Assembly (NCBI RefSeq): GCF_037126465.1
Contig: NC_088206.1
Coordinates: forward strand, 31,002,790 to 31,066,789
Direction: 5' to 3'
DNA: 64,000 bases
DNA from: Ornithodoros turicata
Lineage: Eukaryota > Arthropoda > Arachnida > Ixodida > Argasidae
The notes beneath the pieces were generated by a model. That model did not search any database, had not been told where the DNA came from, and worked only from the letters and a program-made list of their open reading frames with translations. Shown here one piece after another: positions 1 to 12,262 of this stretch; the first letter of the stretch is position 1; every line of letters starts with the position of its first letter. Both the position numbers and the translations under genes were made by a program.

Positions 1-1100
1 GAGATCACTCCTGCTGACTTTCCTCATCAGGATTTGAGACCTCTGCTGAGGAGTGGCAGGAATTTTGAACCACACAAAATGGTAACAATTTGCACATCAG
101 ACCTGTGCGGACATCAGACAAACAGGAGTGCGGGAGACAGGTGCGTGAGCACAGCCACCATTTGATTGGGAGACACCGAGATGGCTTTCCTGTCGTTTGA
201 TCGGCGGGGACGTGAATAAATACTTGAAAGTTCCGCTCATTATCTCTCTTTCGTCCCTCTCCGTTTTAGCACTTTTACCCGCATCAGTGATTCACCAACC
301 GGCCCAAAGGCAGTTCTAAATCACTTGATTGATGGTAGTTTAAGTACTAGCGCAATTACTTTATAGAGCAGGAGGCGCAGTTTTCATAAACAGTAGAATT
401 AATGATTGATCCTACTGCATTTTATGTCTAACATCTGAACTTTGTTTTTAATGAGCACCGTAGCACAAAAGCATGCACACGAAAGCTCCAGAAGCCACGT
501 GGTCGCACACCATGCAGACGAACATGAAATGCCAGAGCACATATTGCCACTTAGAAAGCTTGTTTTGGGGGGTCTCAAGAGTTAGGGCATAGCAAAGCTA
601 GAATCAGTGGGTGCATCTTATCCCTCTGCGGAGTGCTATTATGACTTACAACTAAGCCCATGGAGTGTAAAAGTGTTAGAGACAATTTATGTCACTGCCG
701 TCATGGGTGACATCACTGGTCAGCCTCTGAATTAATTCCGTACTCAGGAATTATTGCACAAATCACTATTCAATATCTATCATGTAGGAGACGATAACCA
801 ATTCTTAAGATGCAACCCTTTCTGCAGCATTCTCGATGGCATCTTCCCTTTACAGTTTCAGACACGTTACCAAACGATTCGCAATGGACAGTCTTACTGG
901 ACCCGTGCAACTAGAGTCTTCATGGAAGTTATGCTTTAGCATAACCATCGCACATGAAGTACAATGTATATGCTTGGGCATATATTGTGTAGTGCATTAT
1001 CTAATCTTCTGAACCATATGTGTGGCTGTATACGAAATTCTTTTTTATGCACATGCTGTACCTTCCCAGTCATACGTGTGCACACGGATAACAGTGAATA
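1..1100. other. Non-coding stretch, nothing recognised
   Basis: Only short open frames without family motifs or clear splice-bounded exons are present. No repeat structure was recognised by eye. Probably intergenic or intronic DNA. Confidence 0.5.
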
Positions 1101-1102
1101 TA

Positions 1103-1924
1103 CAGGGTGTCCCAGAAAACGTGTCATTGAATTCTAATAGAAAAACTACGACACCTAGAATCATGCGGTGAACGGCATTTGTTCGTACTAGGTTTTCACC
1201 ACCTCCTGATGTACATGTCATGTAACCCAAGTTTAATTATGTAAATTTTTGCGAAGTGAACTCGGAAATTTGCCAAGTCAAGGTCACCTTTTTACCCCAT
1301 TGACAGCGATATTCAGGATCTATCCTGTCGGGAAAAATAGCCGAACATCATGGTCCTCGGGGCAGTTGAGTACAACGCGCGCGGACTTTTTGAACGCAAT
1401 CGCTGTCAGTCCGAGAGGAGGTTGGAAACCTAGCCAACAGAATGATAGTACAACCAGTGACAGTTCCTGAAATTGGGAGAGGGAAGGTATGGTCCCAGCC
1501 GAAGCCGTACGCGATAAGCTATGTCTGTGTTATCTCTTTCTACCATGCCGGTGTGGACTGGGGACCAACCTCCTTTCGTCGGACTGACACTGATTTCGCT
1601 GAAAAATTCGTCGCGCGCTATCCTCTGCAAGCTCCGTAGGTCATGATTTTCGGCTATTTTTTCCTATACGATAGCTCCTCAATATTCCTGTCAATTATCA
1701 TTAATTTGAGTAAATTTGGCAAATTGGTGGCGCAAAAAAGTTAACTTTACTTGGCAAATTTTCGAGTTCACTTCGCAAAAAATTACATAATTAAACTTAG
1801 GTTACATGACATGCAGATCAGGACGTGGCAGAAACCTAGTAAGAACAAATGCCTTTGACCGCATGATTCTGTGTGGCGTAGTTCTTTTATTAAAATTCAA
1901 TAACACGTTTTCTGGGACACCCTG
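1103..1924. mobile_element. Non-autonomous mariner-type MITE with CAGGGTGTCCCAG termini, TA-flanked
   Basis: The element begins CAGGGTGTCCCAGAAAAC and ends with the inverted form, each end abutting a TA dinucleotide as expected for Tc1/mariner TA target duplication. The inverted similarity extends far inward: the segments near 1140-1260 and 1760-1890 mirror each other, and so do those near 1310-1400 and 1600-1690. The interior has only short frames and no transposase. Another copy lies at 35935-36556. Mobilisation in trans by a related transposase is inferred. Confidence 0.85.
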
Positions 1925-2716
1925 TATGTGAAGTGGGAAAAAACAATGCTAGACTCTGCCATCATTGTGACCGTACAACACCTTGCCCTGCGACTTATGT
2001 CTCGTGAACACGGAATATCTCACTGGAAAAGACGACACTTGTATATTGTTTGGCAAGCAAATAAATCTCTTTATTTACATTGTTCATCAATCAGCAATGT
2101 TGGGACCTGGTGGAAATATGAATGTCAACAAGGAAAGTACTTACAAGCTATTCCTTTATATTCAAATGCATATATGATAATTCTCTTTTTTGTACCTCAG
2201 CACACTACAGCTTCAAAATTAACGAACTGTACGGGATCAGCAATCTTAAAATATTTCAAGAGGGGAATCACATAAAGCTCCAATAATAGGCTGCACAATC
2301 AAAGCTCCAAAAGACAAAATAGTTTCAGAGAAATCTGTATAATTGGTTACCGTTTTGATCTGTACTCCTACGTACAGTTCATGAATAGAACATGTTACGT
2401 CGTTGCACTGCCTCCATGTGAGCACTAGAACAGGCAGCTTTCCACGTCGCTTGTTCATGTTTTTCTATTGTCTTTTTTTCTTTTCTTTTTTTTGTGCAAT
2501 AGCAAACATGGCAATAGCAGCGAAGGACAGGATGAGTCAGCTACAACACACCTGCTAGCTCTCAACTGATATATTTATTAGAAGACTCTGGAATATACAC
2601 CCACACGCTGCTCTCAAGTATACAACTTGACATGCTGCTAAACAAATGACAATTTAACCAACAGAATCACATATAAGAAAAACAGGGCTATATATCTTAC
2701 CCCTCTCCTCGTTCTA

Positions 2717-3250
2717 CAGGGTGTCCCAGCTAAATGCGAACATATTTCTAACAACTATATCACTTTTTCCGAGGTGAAATCAATTGCAATATAGCATATG
2801 CTGAAGCGCACCTCTCAGGAGGACATTGGCAAACTCTTAAGGCTTTAAGGACAAGGCAAACTCTATTTAACTTTCAATAATTTACATTTTAATTCTAAAA
2901 GCTACGAAGTTGCCCCAATGAAGACATCTGGTCTCTTCGGTCACCTGATACTGGAACCGTTTTCAGAAGAAAAATCTGTTCGATAGATCGTCCGCAAAAA
3001 AAACACCATTTCTTTCTTTATTTTGTTCATTGCGAATCTTCGGAGACGCGTCTTTCCTTCACTCCCAATGTGAGAGGGTGAAGGAGCACAGTGCCGCCTC
3101 ATGCGTCGAAGATGAGTTTAACTTGCGGAAGCAAACCAAAAACAAGTGTATCGGGTGACTCTATCGGAACTGCCTTATCTTAGGTTGCATTTTCTGTTTT
3201 CTTTTTCCTGGACGCAAGAGGCGATAGTGTGCTCTTTCACCCTTTCACAA
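2717..3250. mobile_element. One end of a second CAGGGTGTCCCAG-type mariner MITE
   Basis: TA followed by CAGGGTGTCCCAGCTAAAT at 2715-2735 is a typical terminus. No matching inverted end was found downstream, so the copy is truncated. Its right limit is uncertain and is placed where recognisable texture stops. No coding capacity is seen. Confidence 0.55.
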
Positions 3251-3704
3251 CCTATTCCTGACATCAGGGAGGAAAACCAAGGGCCGCGGTGAAAAGACAA
3301 ACACACACGGGCAAATGTTCACACTGTGTAACAGCTGCACTGGCTACTAAAATGAACATGATCCAAATTAATACAACGTGGCTTGACACGATACGCTGGT
3401 GAAAGCTGAGAAAAAGGTAAGTAATTAAGTGTACAACACAAAAACACTTGTCATAACATGACAGTTTCCTTCTTGCATTCATGCGCTGCCATTCTTCCCA
3501 TTTAAGGAAGTAATGAACTATATCACTACACTGAATGGAATTACACGCTCCTTTGACAGAACTTGAACAGGATAAAAGTACAGTGAATATAATTTGCGGC
3601 TTACCATTCACGCCTAATGGCCGCAGCAGTAGTGCAGGAAGGCCACTAATAAGCTGTGTTGAGAAACACCGCTTCCTGACAGTTGTGAGCATCTGAATTT
3701 TAAT

Positions 3705-3744
3705 GAGACGAGACTTTCAGTGCAGAAGGTTGCACTTCTTCAGG
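3705..3744 (-). ncRNA. Hammerhead ribozyme-like motif (left arm)
   Basis: On the minus strand, CTGAAGA is followed by a 6-bp stem (AGTGCA pairing with TGCACT, loop ACCTTC), GAAA and GTCTCGTC. The two core blocks match the hammerhead consensus CUGANGA and GAAA. Stem III and the cleavage site could not be settled by eye, so catalytic competence is unproven. Confidence 0.5.
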
Positions 3745-4137
3745 TCTGACACCAAGTTACAAAATTCCAGAATATATAAGACATGTTGTAAGGTACAAAG
3801 CGAAGGCTGAAACAAACATAAAAATACAAATACAAACATATATAATAAAATAAGAAGGAGGTACGACTCCATCAGACAAGGGACGATGACTTGACAAGAC
3901 ACTGTAGCATAATACATGCATGACCACATTGGCGAGGACAATATTTGGCACAAAAGGCATTCACGGGCGACACTCAGGGAAACAGTGTCAACTCGTCCCT
4001 TGTCTGTTTGAAGCTGATGAAGTCGTACCCCTTTTTTATTTTATTATATATATTTGTATTTTTATGTTCGCACCAGCCCTCGCCTCTACCGTACATCATG
4101 TCTTATATGTTCTGGAATTTTGTAACATGATGCTAGA

Positions 4138-4175
4138 CCTGAAGAAGTGCAGGCCTCCTGCAAGAAAGTCTCGTC
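4138..4175 (+). ncRNA. Hammerhead ribozyme-like motif (right arm)
   Basis: CTGAAGA at 4139-4145 is followed by a hairpin (TGCAGG pairing with CCTGCA, loop CCT), then GAAAG and TCTCGTC. This is the mirror partner of the motif at 3705-3744, with a differently mutated stem II. Core blocks are intact; the other stems are uncertain. Confidence 0.45.
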
Positions 4176-4190
4176 TCGATAAAATTTAAA

Positions 4191-5654
4191 TGTTCTCAAC
4201 CGTCTCCTTCTCTTGTGAATCTCTATCGCCTGATACCTGTGCATTACTCTTTCTCTGTGCATCTCTGGATTTTGTAGTAAGGTTATGGACTTCGGATAAA
4301 CCGACTACACAGCACTGCTCAGGTGTGTTTGCATATTGAAATATGCAGTATGCACACTGTATTTGTGCAGTAGACCCACTAGAAATGTAGTGAGTGTGGC
4401 ATTGCCCACTACAGTACGTTGCAACACAAGTATTATAGAATGCAGGTATTTTAGCTTACATGCCAATCCAGTACCACCACCCAGTCTGAAGATGTGACAT
4501 ATAAATATTTCCCATTTTCTTAGATCTCAGAACACAGACAGTGAATTACTAAGAGTAGACAATGTTAACATGAATTCTGGGCTATTCTGGGCTAGCCTCA
4601 ATGAAAAATTCGGAGATAGTAAAAGCACCTTCCTCAATGAACGTTGATGACAGTGAAAATTCTAAAACGTTATCGGAGACGACACCAGCTTCTGCGTGTC
4701 AGAAAGGATTGTAGCAACAAAACAGCCTAACAGTAACAAAAATGTGTAAAAGGCAAATTAACTAAACTAATGTAACGTACCTTCTATACCAGGCAGTGAA
4801 TCTTGTACCACCCCATCCAGAGGAACCAGTGTCTGGACAGCAAAAGTGATTTAACTGGGAGATAGCAGTTAATCGGAATAGCGACCTTTGTTCTCCACCC
4901 TGAGGGCAGATTTAAGAGTGGTGCATAGATGTCTGAATGAGAGCGCCCATGAAAAGTAGAATATAGGTGAATACTCAAATTGTGGCATTGTCAAAACTGT
5001 TGGTGGACAGCTGGACTGTAACTAACGTGTCAGCAATCCTTCATGTACCAGATGCAAGCCAGACCCTGCCTTCAGCGTGCACCTGTGGTAATTCACAAGT
5101 TAGATTATCAATACTGTTGTGTTGCTAATCGTGGCTATATCAGAGGAAGCGCAGTAGGACAGCTGCGACATCGATTCTTGAAGCTTCCAATTTTTTAGTC
5201 TGAACGTCGACTTACCTTTTGCTCTCGTTTTTTACCTTGATCCTTCGTGGTATATTCAAAATTCGGGTGTCGGGCATCTCACTTCAGACGGTTTCGTGCC
5301 GAGATCCCAAACTGCCTCTGCAGTCACGCGTAACCTATTATAACATTCGTGGACGAAATCCTCAGTATAGACGTCGTGCCAAAGAAATTGTCACATGCTT
5401 TGTTTCCGGGTTAGCAAAAACATAACAGATGTTTGCGAATGTACGATGCACAGAGAACGAAACCAAAGAAGCCAAGCGGCCAAGCCAAGAGTCGATCGCA
5501 AGCAAAAGACAGATATACCTAGAGAAGTGACGTCGGTGCGCAAGGTTTATCGACGGTCTGACGGGCGGGCGTGGAAACTCCGTTTCTGACAACAACACTT
5601 GCATTGCTTTTTTACGTGTCTCTCCCTGTATGCACTTACCTTCTGTCTTTAAGG
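4191..5654. other. Non-coding stretch, nothing recognised
   Basis: No open frame with family motifs, no long repeats and no RNA gene were seen. The ORFs near 5220-5660 overlap each other on both strands and show no protein-like character. Confidence 0.45.
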
Positions 5655-5800
5655 ACATGTCGCCATTCCAGTACTGGACAGCTGTTCCGGCCTTAATGGG
5701 CCATCGTCAGCAGTACACAGGCAGGCAACGTTTAGAACAACGCAGGCACTTACAAACATATACTATACGTCCAGCAAAGAGCTCCGGCTAATTTTTTCCC
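5655..5800 (-). mobile_element. Truncated terminus of a hammerhead-bearing retroelement (GGCC type)
   Basis: The stretch repeats sequence found several times at 50290-50915, including the blocks CCAGTACTGGACAGCTGTTC and CAAAGAGCTCCGGC. On the minus strand it reads GTACTG, CTGACGA, a GGCC/GGCC hairpin, GGAA (consensus GAAA), AGCTGTC and then CAGTAC. That is the order of a hammerhead ribozyme with stem I formed by GTACTG and CAGTAC and cleavage expected after GTC. One core base differs from consensus. Confidence 0.6.
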
Positions 5801-5989
5801 TTATGTATAATCTGTGAAATATTTGGATGCAATATTTTCATTCAAAGGCGCCTTTAATAAAGGTTTTTGATCTTTACACTTTTGCTTTACGTGACATTGA
5901 GGAATATTGGCTGCACTGATGATTCTGGACCAAAATCGACAGGAGCACCAGTACAATGCATGAAATGATATCGCCTTAAGTAGAGCCCA

Positions 5990-6165
5990 ACTAAGTACCA
6001 GGAATGTCAGGAACGACATCTTTAGGATAAGTTCAGGACATCCATGGATGCAAGTTTGACGGTCAGCGGAACATCCACTGCACATCCCATGGACAAGGCT
6101 GGATGACCTGTGAACATCGAAACATCCGAACCAGGACGTCCACAGAACAACCAGACAGCGTAGCT
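5990..6165. repeat. Copy of a GGACRTCC-rich interspersed repeat
   Basis: Short motifs such as GGACATCC, GGACGTCC and GGAACATCC recur every 15-30 bases. Similar texture occurs at 34840-35045 and 36750-36930. Family and mobility are unknown; the grouping is by eye. Confidence 0.35.
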
Positions 6166-6377
6166 GGTTGTCTGGGAGACAACTGCTGCATGGGAGACAG
6201 CATTGTTGAAGTGATGAATATAGCACAGCTCAGATCTTCTGTTAAGCCACGTGTCATTGGTCGGGAGTACCTCGAGAAGGACAAATTATACCTTTTGCCA
6301 TTTGAATCCTCAAGAGTAGGAATACTTGTGGCCTCTGACCTTTCAGATATCAAATGTTGGCTATTAGACAGCCTATA

Positions 6378-9300
6378 CAGGTTGTTTCATTTAACTCGAA
6401 CCCCACCTTAAAAATAACGGCTCATTGCATCACAACGAAACCGACTGCATAGTATTGCATTTAGCATTTACATAGTATTACAGTTAGCTTGTCTAGCATT
6501 TCATGTGCCGACTAGACGTTTCCGACAGGTTTCGCTATTTTATCACCTAATTCAATTGAAGCTTTTACCATCATCCAGGTTGCAAATTGCTTACAACCAT
6601 ATGCCACACGATGTTGTGATTTTTAACACATTTTCTCGATTCAGGAGTTCTGTTAAGCTATTAGAGTGATTCTAATGTCTGATGTTGTTTGTATTGGGAT
6701 GCTTCTTGTTTACAATCTGTAACATTACAAGGCTCGAGGTCGTTATGTGCGCATTTAAATAAAACAAATGTATATATTATTAGTAGCCTAAAGTGTTCCA
6801 AAGTATTTTGGTACCGCAATTAATTAAGTAGTGGAAATTAATTTTATAGCTACGAGGATTACAACAAAGATGTCAATTATGAAGTTGTAGGCGCTGCCAT
6901 GAGAAAACGAATCCAGTGGCTAACCTTTCCCCTCTTTCGTGTTTTTTGTTTTGTTTTGCAATAAACCTATATCCCCCCCCCCCCAGTGGCTTGCAACACT
7001 CGAGCTCTAACGACTCGTTTTTTCCCCGAGTCTGCAGAAATGGGCCCGTACTTCCGAAACTTGGACAGAGCATCTTTCCGTCGCGTCAAAAGAGCGCTCC
7101 ATCGCAGAGCCCTCTCATGTTCACTTGACGAACAAGGAGATATGCGATCCATTCGACCTACACTCTTATCTATCACCCTTGCATGGTGCCGCATCTGCTA
7201 GCAGAAGGCACGCTGACCATGACAACGCGGCGGTTTGTCTTTTTATTGTTTGTTTGATTTCCTCCTCTTTTTTTCATTCTTTCACCGTGAAGCAACTCAA
7301 AGAATACGACAGGGAAGGTTACCTTTCCACGGAAGAACCTTGAACCTGTAGCATGTGTTTACAAAAAGAAGAAAAAAGCAAGCAAACCAGAAAACACAAA
7401 GAAGAGCTGTCACGGGTGGCATTTGTTCAGCCGCTCTTTTAACGTTTACGCATTTGCTCATTTATAGCCGCTCTCTGTAAAATGGTTTCTGGCACAAGCA
7501 ATGCTTTATTTCAGCGAAGAGCCAGCGGATATGATGCTTCCCCTAAGTGCTGCACAGGGAAAACAGAAAAGAGCAAGATAGAAGTAATTGCCTCTTTTTG
7601 GTGTAACTTATTTTAATGACAACAACAACGTGAGTCTGTATTTCGCACATGTATTCCAACATAACAGAAACAATATTATGGACATTCAGAGGAGGTGCTC
7701 GAAGAGGTCGCCGTGCGTCATCACACAAAATCGGCATCTCCTGATTGTGTTCTCGATCGCCCTCCGCAATATATCCTCGGGGATTTCGCGACAAACTTGA
7801 GTGATCTTCGCCTTGAGGGCATTAGGTGTTGTCGTGTCCTCGACGTACACGCGGTCCTTCACATATCCCCATAAGAAGAAATCCAGAGGGGTAAGGTCCG
7901 GGGACCTGGCAGGCCATGGCGCTGGTCCGAACCTTCCCACCCACTGGTTAGGAAATGCGTGGTCGAGATAGGCGCGAGGTGGGCTGGAGCTGTGTGCAGG
8001 AGCGCCATCGTGCTGAAACCACAGCTGGCCATATCGCACGAGTGGGAGGTTGGCGTAGAACTCTTCCACGAGGTCCTGAAGAACCTCATTTAGGTATCTG
8101 TCCGCGGTCAATGTCCCATCAAGGAAGACTGGTCCAATGACGGTCGCGTCGCAAATGCCGCACCAGACGTTGAGGGACCATTTGTATTGATGATGGGACA
8201 TGCGAAGCCAATGGGGATTGGTGGTACTCCAATAATGAGCGTCGTGCAGGTTCACCTGCGCGTCCCGGGAGAAGTTTGCCTCGTCCGTCCAGAAGTTGTT
8301 ACTCAAAAATTGCGGGTTCTGACCGACAGTGCGCAAAAGCCAGTTGGCATAGTGCAACCGGTTTTCGAAGTCTCCTTGCTGCGACTGTGGATGCAGTTGA
8401 ACGTGGTAAGGTTGGAGGCAGGCCTCTTTTGCTACCCTCCACACCGTCGACAACGGAACGCCACTCTGACTGCTGACCTCGCGGATGCTGGCTAGAGCGT
8501 GTGGGTCAAAGAACGCCAGAATGTTGGTTCGAACGTCGTCTGAAGGTGTCGATGACCTATGACGCTTTCGGGAAAACTTGCCAAATTCTTTTATCGTCTC
8601 GTACTGACGAACAATCGTCGCAGGGTTTGGTCTCCTGCCGGGATGCCACACCTGAAAAATCTTCACTGCCTTTTTCTTATTGCTCTGTGCAGCACCTAGT
8701 GCAAGCACCATGTCAGGTCTTTCTTCGTTGGAATAGGACATTATTTGACCTGCAGAGCACCCAACAAGGAGTGCGTGTACGGAGACGTAGTGAACAAAGA
8801 ATCAAGGTGCTTCGGTTGAAAGATAACATTCCTTGTTCCGTACTTTCAGTTGCACCACGGCGAAAGAAGAAAACACAGGAGGGAATCAAACAAACAATAA
8901 AAAGACAAAGCACCGCGTTGTCATCGTCACTGCGCCCTCTGATCGTCTAGCAGATATGGCACCATGCAAGGATGATAGATAAGAGTGTATGTGGAATGGA
9001 TCGCATATCTCCTTTTTCGTCAAGTGGACGTGGGAGGGCGCTGCGATCGAGCGCTCTTTTGGCGTGACGGAAACGTGCTCCATCCAAGTTTCGGAAGTCC
9101 GGGCATTTCTGCAGACCCGGGAAAAAACGAGTCTTTAGAGCTCGAGTGTTGCAAGCCACTTGACTCGTTTTCTCATGGCAGCGCCTACAACTTCACAATT
9201 GGCATCTTCGTTGTAATACTCGTAACTAGAAAGTTATAAAATTAATTTCAACAAATTAATTAATTAATTGCGGCACAAAAATAATCTGAAACACTTTAGG

Positions 9301-9387
9301 CTACTAGTAATGCTACGCAGTTGGATTCGTTGAGATGCAATCAGCCGTTATTTTTTAAGTGGGGTTCGATTTAAATGAAACACCCTG
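6378..9387. mobile_element. Tc1/mariner-superfamily transposon with long TIRs and an open transposase
   Basis: The ends (CAGGTTGTTTCATTTAA at left, the inverted CAGGGTGTTTCATTTAA at right) abut TA on both sides. Inverted similarity is extended: blocks near 6400-6420, 6850-6910 and 6985-7200 mirror blocks near 9330-9360, 9160-9230 and 8945-9160. This is an unusually long TIR for the superfamily. A poly-C tract at 6973-6984 and adjacent bases interrupt the left arm. The transposase gene lies on the minus strand between the arms. Confidence 0.85.
7686..8741 (-). CDS. DD41D transposase, Tc1/mariner superfamily
   Basis: The 351-aa frame is uninterrupted from ATG at 8741. Residues 1-110 contain two helix-turn-helix-like stretches expected to bind the TIRs. 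The catalytic triad is visible as D153 in WTDEANFS, D245 in QHDGAPAH and D287 in TPLDFFLWG, with 41 residues between the second and third aspartates. The proline-rich block WPARSPDLTPLD before the last aspartate is typical of the superfamily. The enzyme would cut the TIR ends and reinsert at TA. Length is normal for a complete transposase, and the gene sits inside matched TIRs. The element therefore looks structurally autonomous, though activity is not shown. DD34D mariner and DD34E Tc1 are ruled out by the spacing. Confidence 0.9.
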   Translation of the reverse strand: MSYSNEERPDMVLALGAAQSNKKKAVKIFQVWHPGRRPNPATIVRQYETIKEFGKFSRKRHRSSTPSDDVRTNILAFFDPHALASIREVSSQSGVPLSTVWRVAKEACLQPYHVQLHPQSQQGDFENRLHYANWLLRTVGQNPQFLSNNFWTDEANFSRDAQVNLHDAHYWSTTNPHWLRMSHHQYKWSLNVWCGICDATVIGPVFLDGTLTADRYLNEVLQDLVEEFYANLPLVRYGQLWFQHDGAPAHSSSPPRAYLDHAFPNQWVGRFGPAPWPARSPDLTPLDFFLWGYVKDRVYVEDTTTPNALKAKITQVCREIPEDILRRAIENTIRRCRFCVMTHGDLFEHLL

Positions 9388-9389
9388 TA

Positions 9390-10357
9390 GAAAGCAATGA
9401 AGATTCCCTACGGGGGCAAGCATGCTGTAATTCCTCTGCTCCACGCGCAGTAAAAATGTTTATAGATGCGGTATGAAACACTCAGGTGTCCATGTCGTTT
9501 GATTTCATGTCTTACTTTTGTTGAATATGCTACACCTTTCTCCATTAATATGCATGATTTTTCATTCTACCTTTCTGTCGAGTTCACGAATACCTTTTGT
9601 GGCCCCCTCAAGCTCTGTGTTTCATTGATATATGAGACCGTATAATCTGAGGACGGCAGTGTGCCAGTACAGGTCAGCTTGACGCGTGTCTACTGCATCT
9701 GTTCACACATCATGTGATCTGTTGTTTTGATGCATTTTGCCATCACCGACTTTGTGGGCCACAATGAGGTGGAGGTCGTACCTTGTTCATGGCTGACGGG
9801 AACCTAGTGCTTCTGGCCAAATCATATATGTGTCAATTCAACATAATGTCGAAAGCTAAGCAGATGATAATGAAAAGGATACCCCCGGGTTGTATTGGAG
9901 GAAGTACAGCATACAATTAAAAGGTGTCTTCAGTAAGTCGTAACCTGGCCACTATGATACTTGTATAATGCAGTGTCTGTGCTTACGATCATTGTTCGGC
10001 ATTTCTGGCCTCGAAACCCACGATCACAATCATCTGATAAGGCGTGAGTTCAGACCTGGCTACGAACTCACGTGAAGGTCAACATGGCGTATCAGTGATC
10101 ATGCCACATATTAGAGCACTTACTTAATAACATCACACTTGTAGACAGGACAAGTGTGACGCTATCTGGGGAATGCGCGCTAATATGTGTGTATTGTCAT
10201 CAAGCAGTAGAGCTACCTATGGAGGAACTTTACGTTACAGTCCTACAAGCTAGATAACACTCTCTAGGAGAGTTTGCTTTTCGTACTGACCATACCAAGC
10301 GAACAATCCAAACACGGGAGAGCCGCTGCAGAGTGCAGTACGGTCCTAGCGAGCTGG
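9390..10357. other. Non-coding stretch, nothing recognised
   Basis: No conserved open frame, repeat or RNA gene was recognised between the transposon and the LINE remnant. Confidence 0.4.
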
Positions 10358-12262
10358 CTAGAACATGATTTGCCACTCACCCTGAACGTGGCGGAAAAGA
10401 CGAGTAGACGTCAGCCAGCGGCGAGAGCACTCCACAAGACCATACAGTGCTTGCCCACGGACAATGTGGCTACGAAGCCCTGCCCTGACAGCCTGAAATA
10501 TAGCTGCGTCTCCGAAGTCTGGGCCACCGAAAGCCAGCCGGCAACGACGGATCGAAATTTGGAAGTTGATCTCGGTAATTAATAAAGCCAAATGTTTACA
10601 CTGAACGCGCGAAACAGGCAACGGTTCCAGGTGGCCCAGGCGACAGTCGACAGCTGAAATATCTGGGTTACTCTGCGCCACAGCAAAAGAGGAACACGAC
10701 AACGCCTGAAACAGTGCTCTGCGGCTTCACACACACCGCAAGACGGGCAACCGTCAGAGCGAGAGATGTGAAAACGATGTAGTCGCTCGCGAAGAGGAAG
10801 AACGTCGTGGGCCAACTTCCACTGAAGACTGGCGCGGCGGGCATCTAGCCAGCCCGCAGTGATTCGACGCCAAGACAGCTTCGTCGGCACCAAAGGAACT
10901 GAGAGACCAGACTCCAACTCCCGGATAGCTGTATAAAAATCGCTGACAGCCCATAATTGGATGTCAGCGTCCGGAAGCTGGAGTCGCAAACGCCGTACAA
11001 CATCAACACAGGCACTGTATTGATGAGGCAGGACTTCGGACCTAGGCCGAAACCTAGGGCTCTCAACGAACCACCTGGTAGCAAATCCCAGAGAGTACTG
11101 AACTCATGCGCACGCTGGGTGTTCGGGAGTGTGCAATGCCTCGAAATAAACGCGCGACTGAAGTGCAAGGCACTTGTCGAGCACCACCGGCAAGGCAAAG
11201 CCGCCCCGGTCTCGTGTACGGTGCAAGCGGGATCTCGCGACCCACTCCACCGAACCGCCCCAGAGGAAACGGAACGCGTGCCTAGTGATGGTAGTACGGA
11301 TTAGTCGTGGCGGTGTGGCAACGACTCCTAAAAACCACAAGCGACTGTAGTACCAGGCCACTAGCAGATGAGCGCGAAACGTGATGGGCAAATCAACAAA
11401 CTTAAGCTGCCGCAGGACTGCTCTGCAACGATTAAACACTCGTGGCCAATTTGCGGTAGATATGCCAGTGCAATCAAAAGTCACGCCAATAACTTTGACT
11501 TCTGGCCTCACTGGAACACAGAAAGGAGCCCCACAGGAAGGCTGGAGGTTCAAAAGCAGTGCTGTACTTTTTGATCAATTCAGTCTTGCCCCTGAAACGG
11601 CTCCGTAATCCTCAAACGCCTTCAAAACGGTCCCTAGGGAACACTCGCGAGAAACGATCACAGAGATGTCGTCCGCGAACGCAAAAACAGGTGGGTGGCA
11701 TCCATTGGGCAGTGGCAATGTAACTGGAAGCGAGCACAGTCTCTCGAGTAGACGGTTGATGGCAATGGCGTACAAGGCGTGAGAGAGGGGACATCCTTGA
11801 CGGACCCCACAAGTTACATCAAAGGGGGACGACAGCCCGCCAGCGACAGAGACAACGCTTCTAGCGCCCCTATACAACGTTTCCACATACCTGACCCAAG
11901 CAACGGCGAACCCATATGCCCTCAGCCGAGAGAACAGGTATGCGTGTCGCTCGCGATCGAATGCCTTGGACTGATCGAATGACGCCAGCACAGCGGGGCA
12001 TGACCACTGTTCCAGTGGATGGCATCATGCAGTGATGGCAGTGATGGGCATCCAGTGGATGGCATCACGAAGAGCGATTCTATGAAGGTCTGAGGACCTG
12101 CCGGGGACGGAACATGCTTGGCAAGGATGTAACACCTTCTCCAACAGAGGTGAAACGCGCAATAGAAGAGTTTTAGCTAAAATCTTATAATCGCTAGTCA
12201 GTAAAGTAATCGGACGATAAACATCTGGGTCCAGTTTTCGAGACTTGTCTTTGCACAGAACA
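10358..12262 (-). pseudogene. 5'-truncated, frameshifted non-LTR retrotransposon (LINE) reverse transcriptase
   Basis: On the minus strand the fragments read in order. RT entry-region remnants lie near 12060-12260 (QACSVPGRS). The palm follows at 11575-11991 with FDQSKAFDRE, GVRQGCPLSHALYAIAINRL and the catalytic FAFADDIS. The thumb and a following domain are at 11104-11553. A C-terminal zinc-knuckle-like stretch CPSCGVCEAAEHCFRRC is at 10579-10989, and a tail is at 10358-10702. The pieces lie in different frames, so at least three frameshifts have accumulated. No endonuclease domain remains. A short duplication containing GTGATGGCA and CCAGTGGATGGCATCA lies at 12010-12066. The clade cannot be fixed by eye. 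Confidence 0.85.

Larger units (their letters stand above)
3700..4190. repeat. Large imperfect palindrome of retroelement termini with hammerhead-like cores at both outer ends
   Basis: Arms of about 200 bp (3700-3905 and 3980-4190) are inverted copies of each other around a centre near 3940. Each outer end carries CTGAAGA, a short hairpin and then GAAA, the two conserved blocks of a hammerhead ribozyme. The left one reads on the minus strand and the right one on the plus strand. The arrangement resembles head-to-head Penelope-like element termini. That assignment is inferred from the ribozyme-like motif and from the similar palindrome at 19036-19305. Confidence 0.6.

Noticed and set aside
6986..9159. 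Two similar ORFs (6986-7201 plus, 8947-9159 minus) looking like a gene pair
   Set aside because: They are the two arms of the long TIR of the mariner-type element, so the similarity comes from the inverted repeat.
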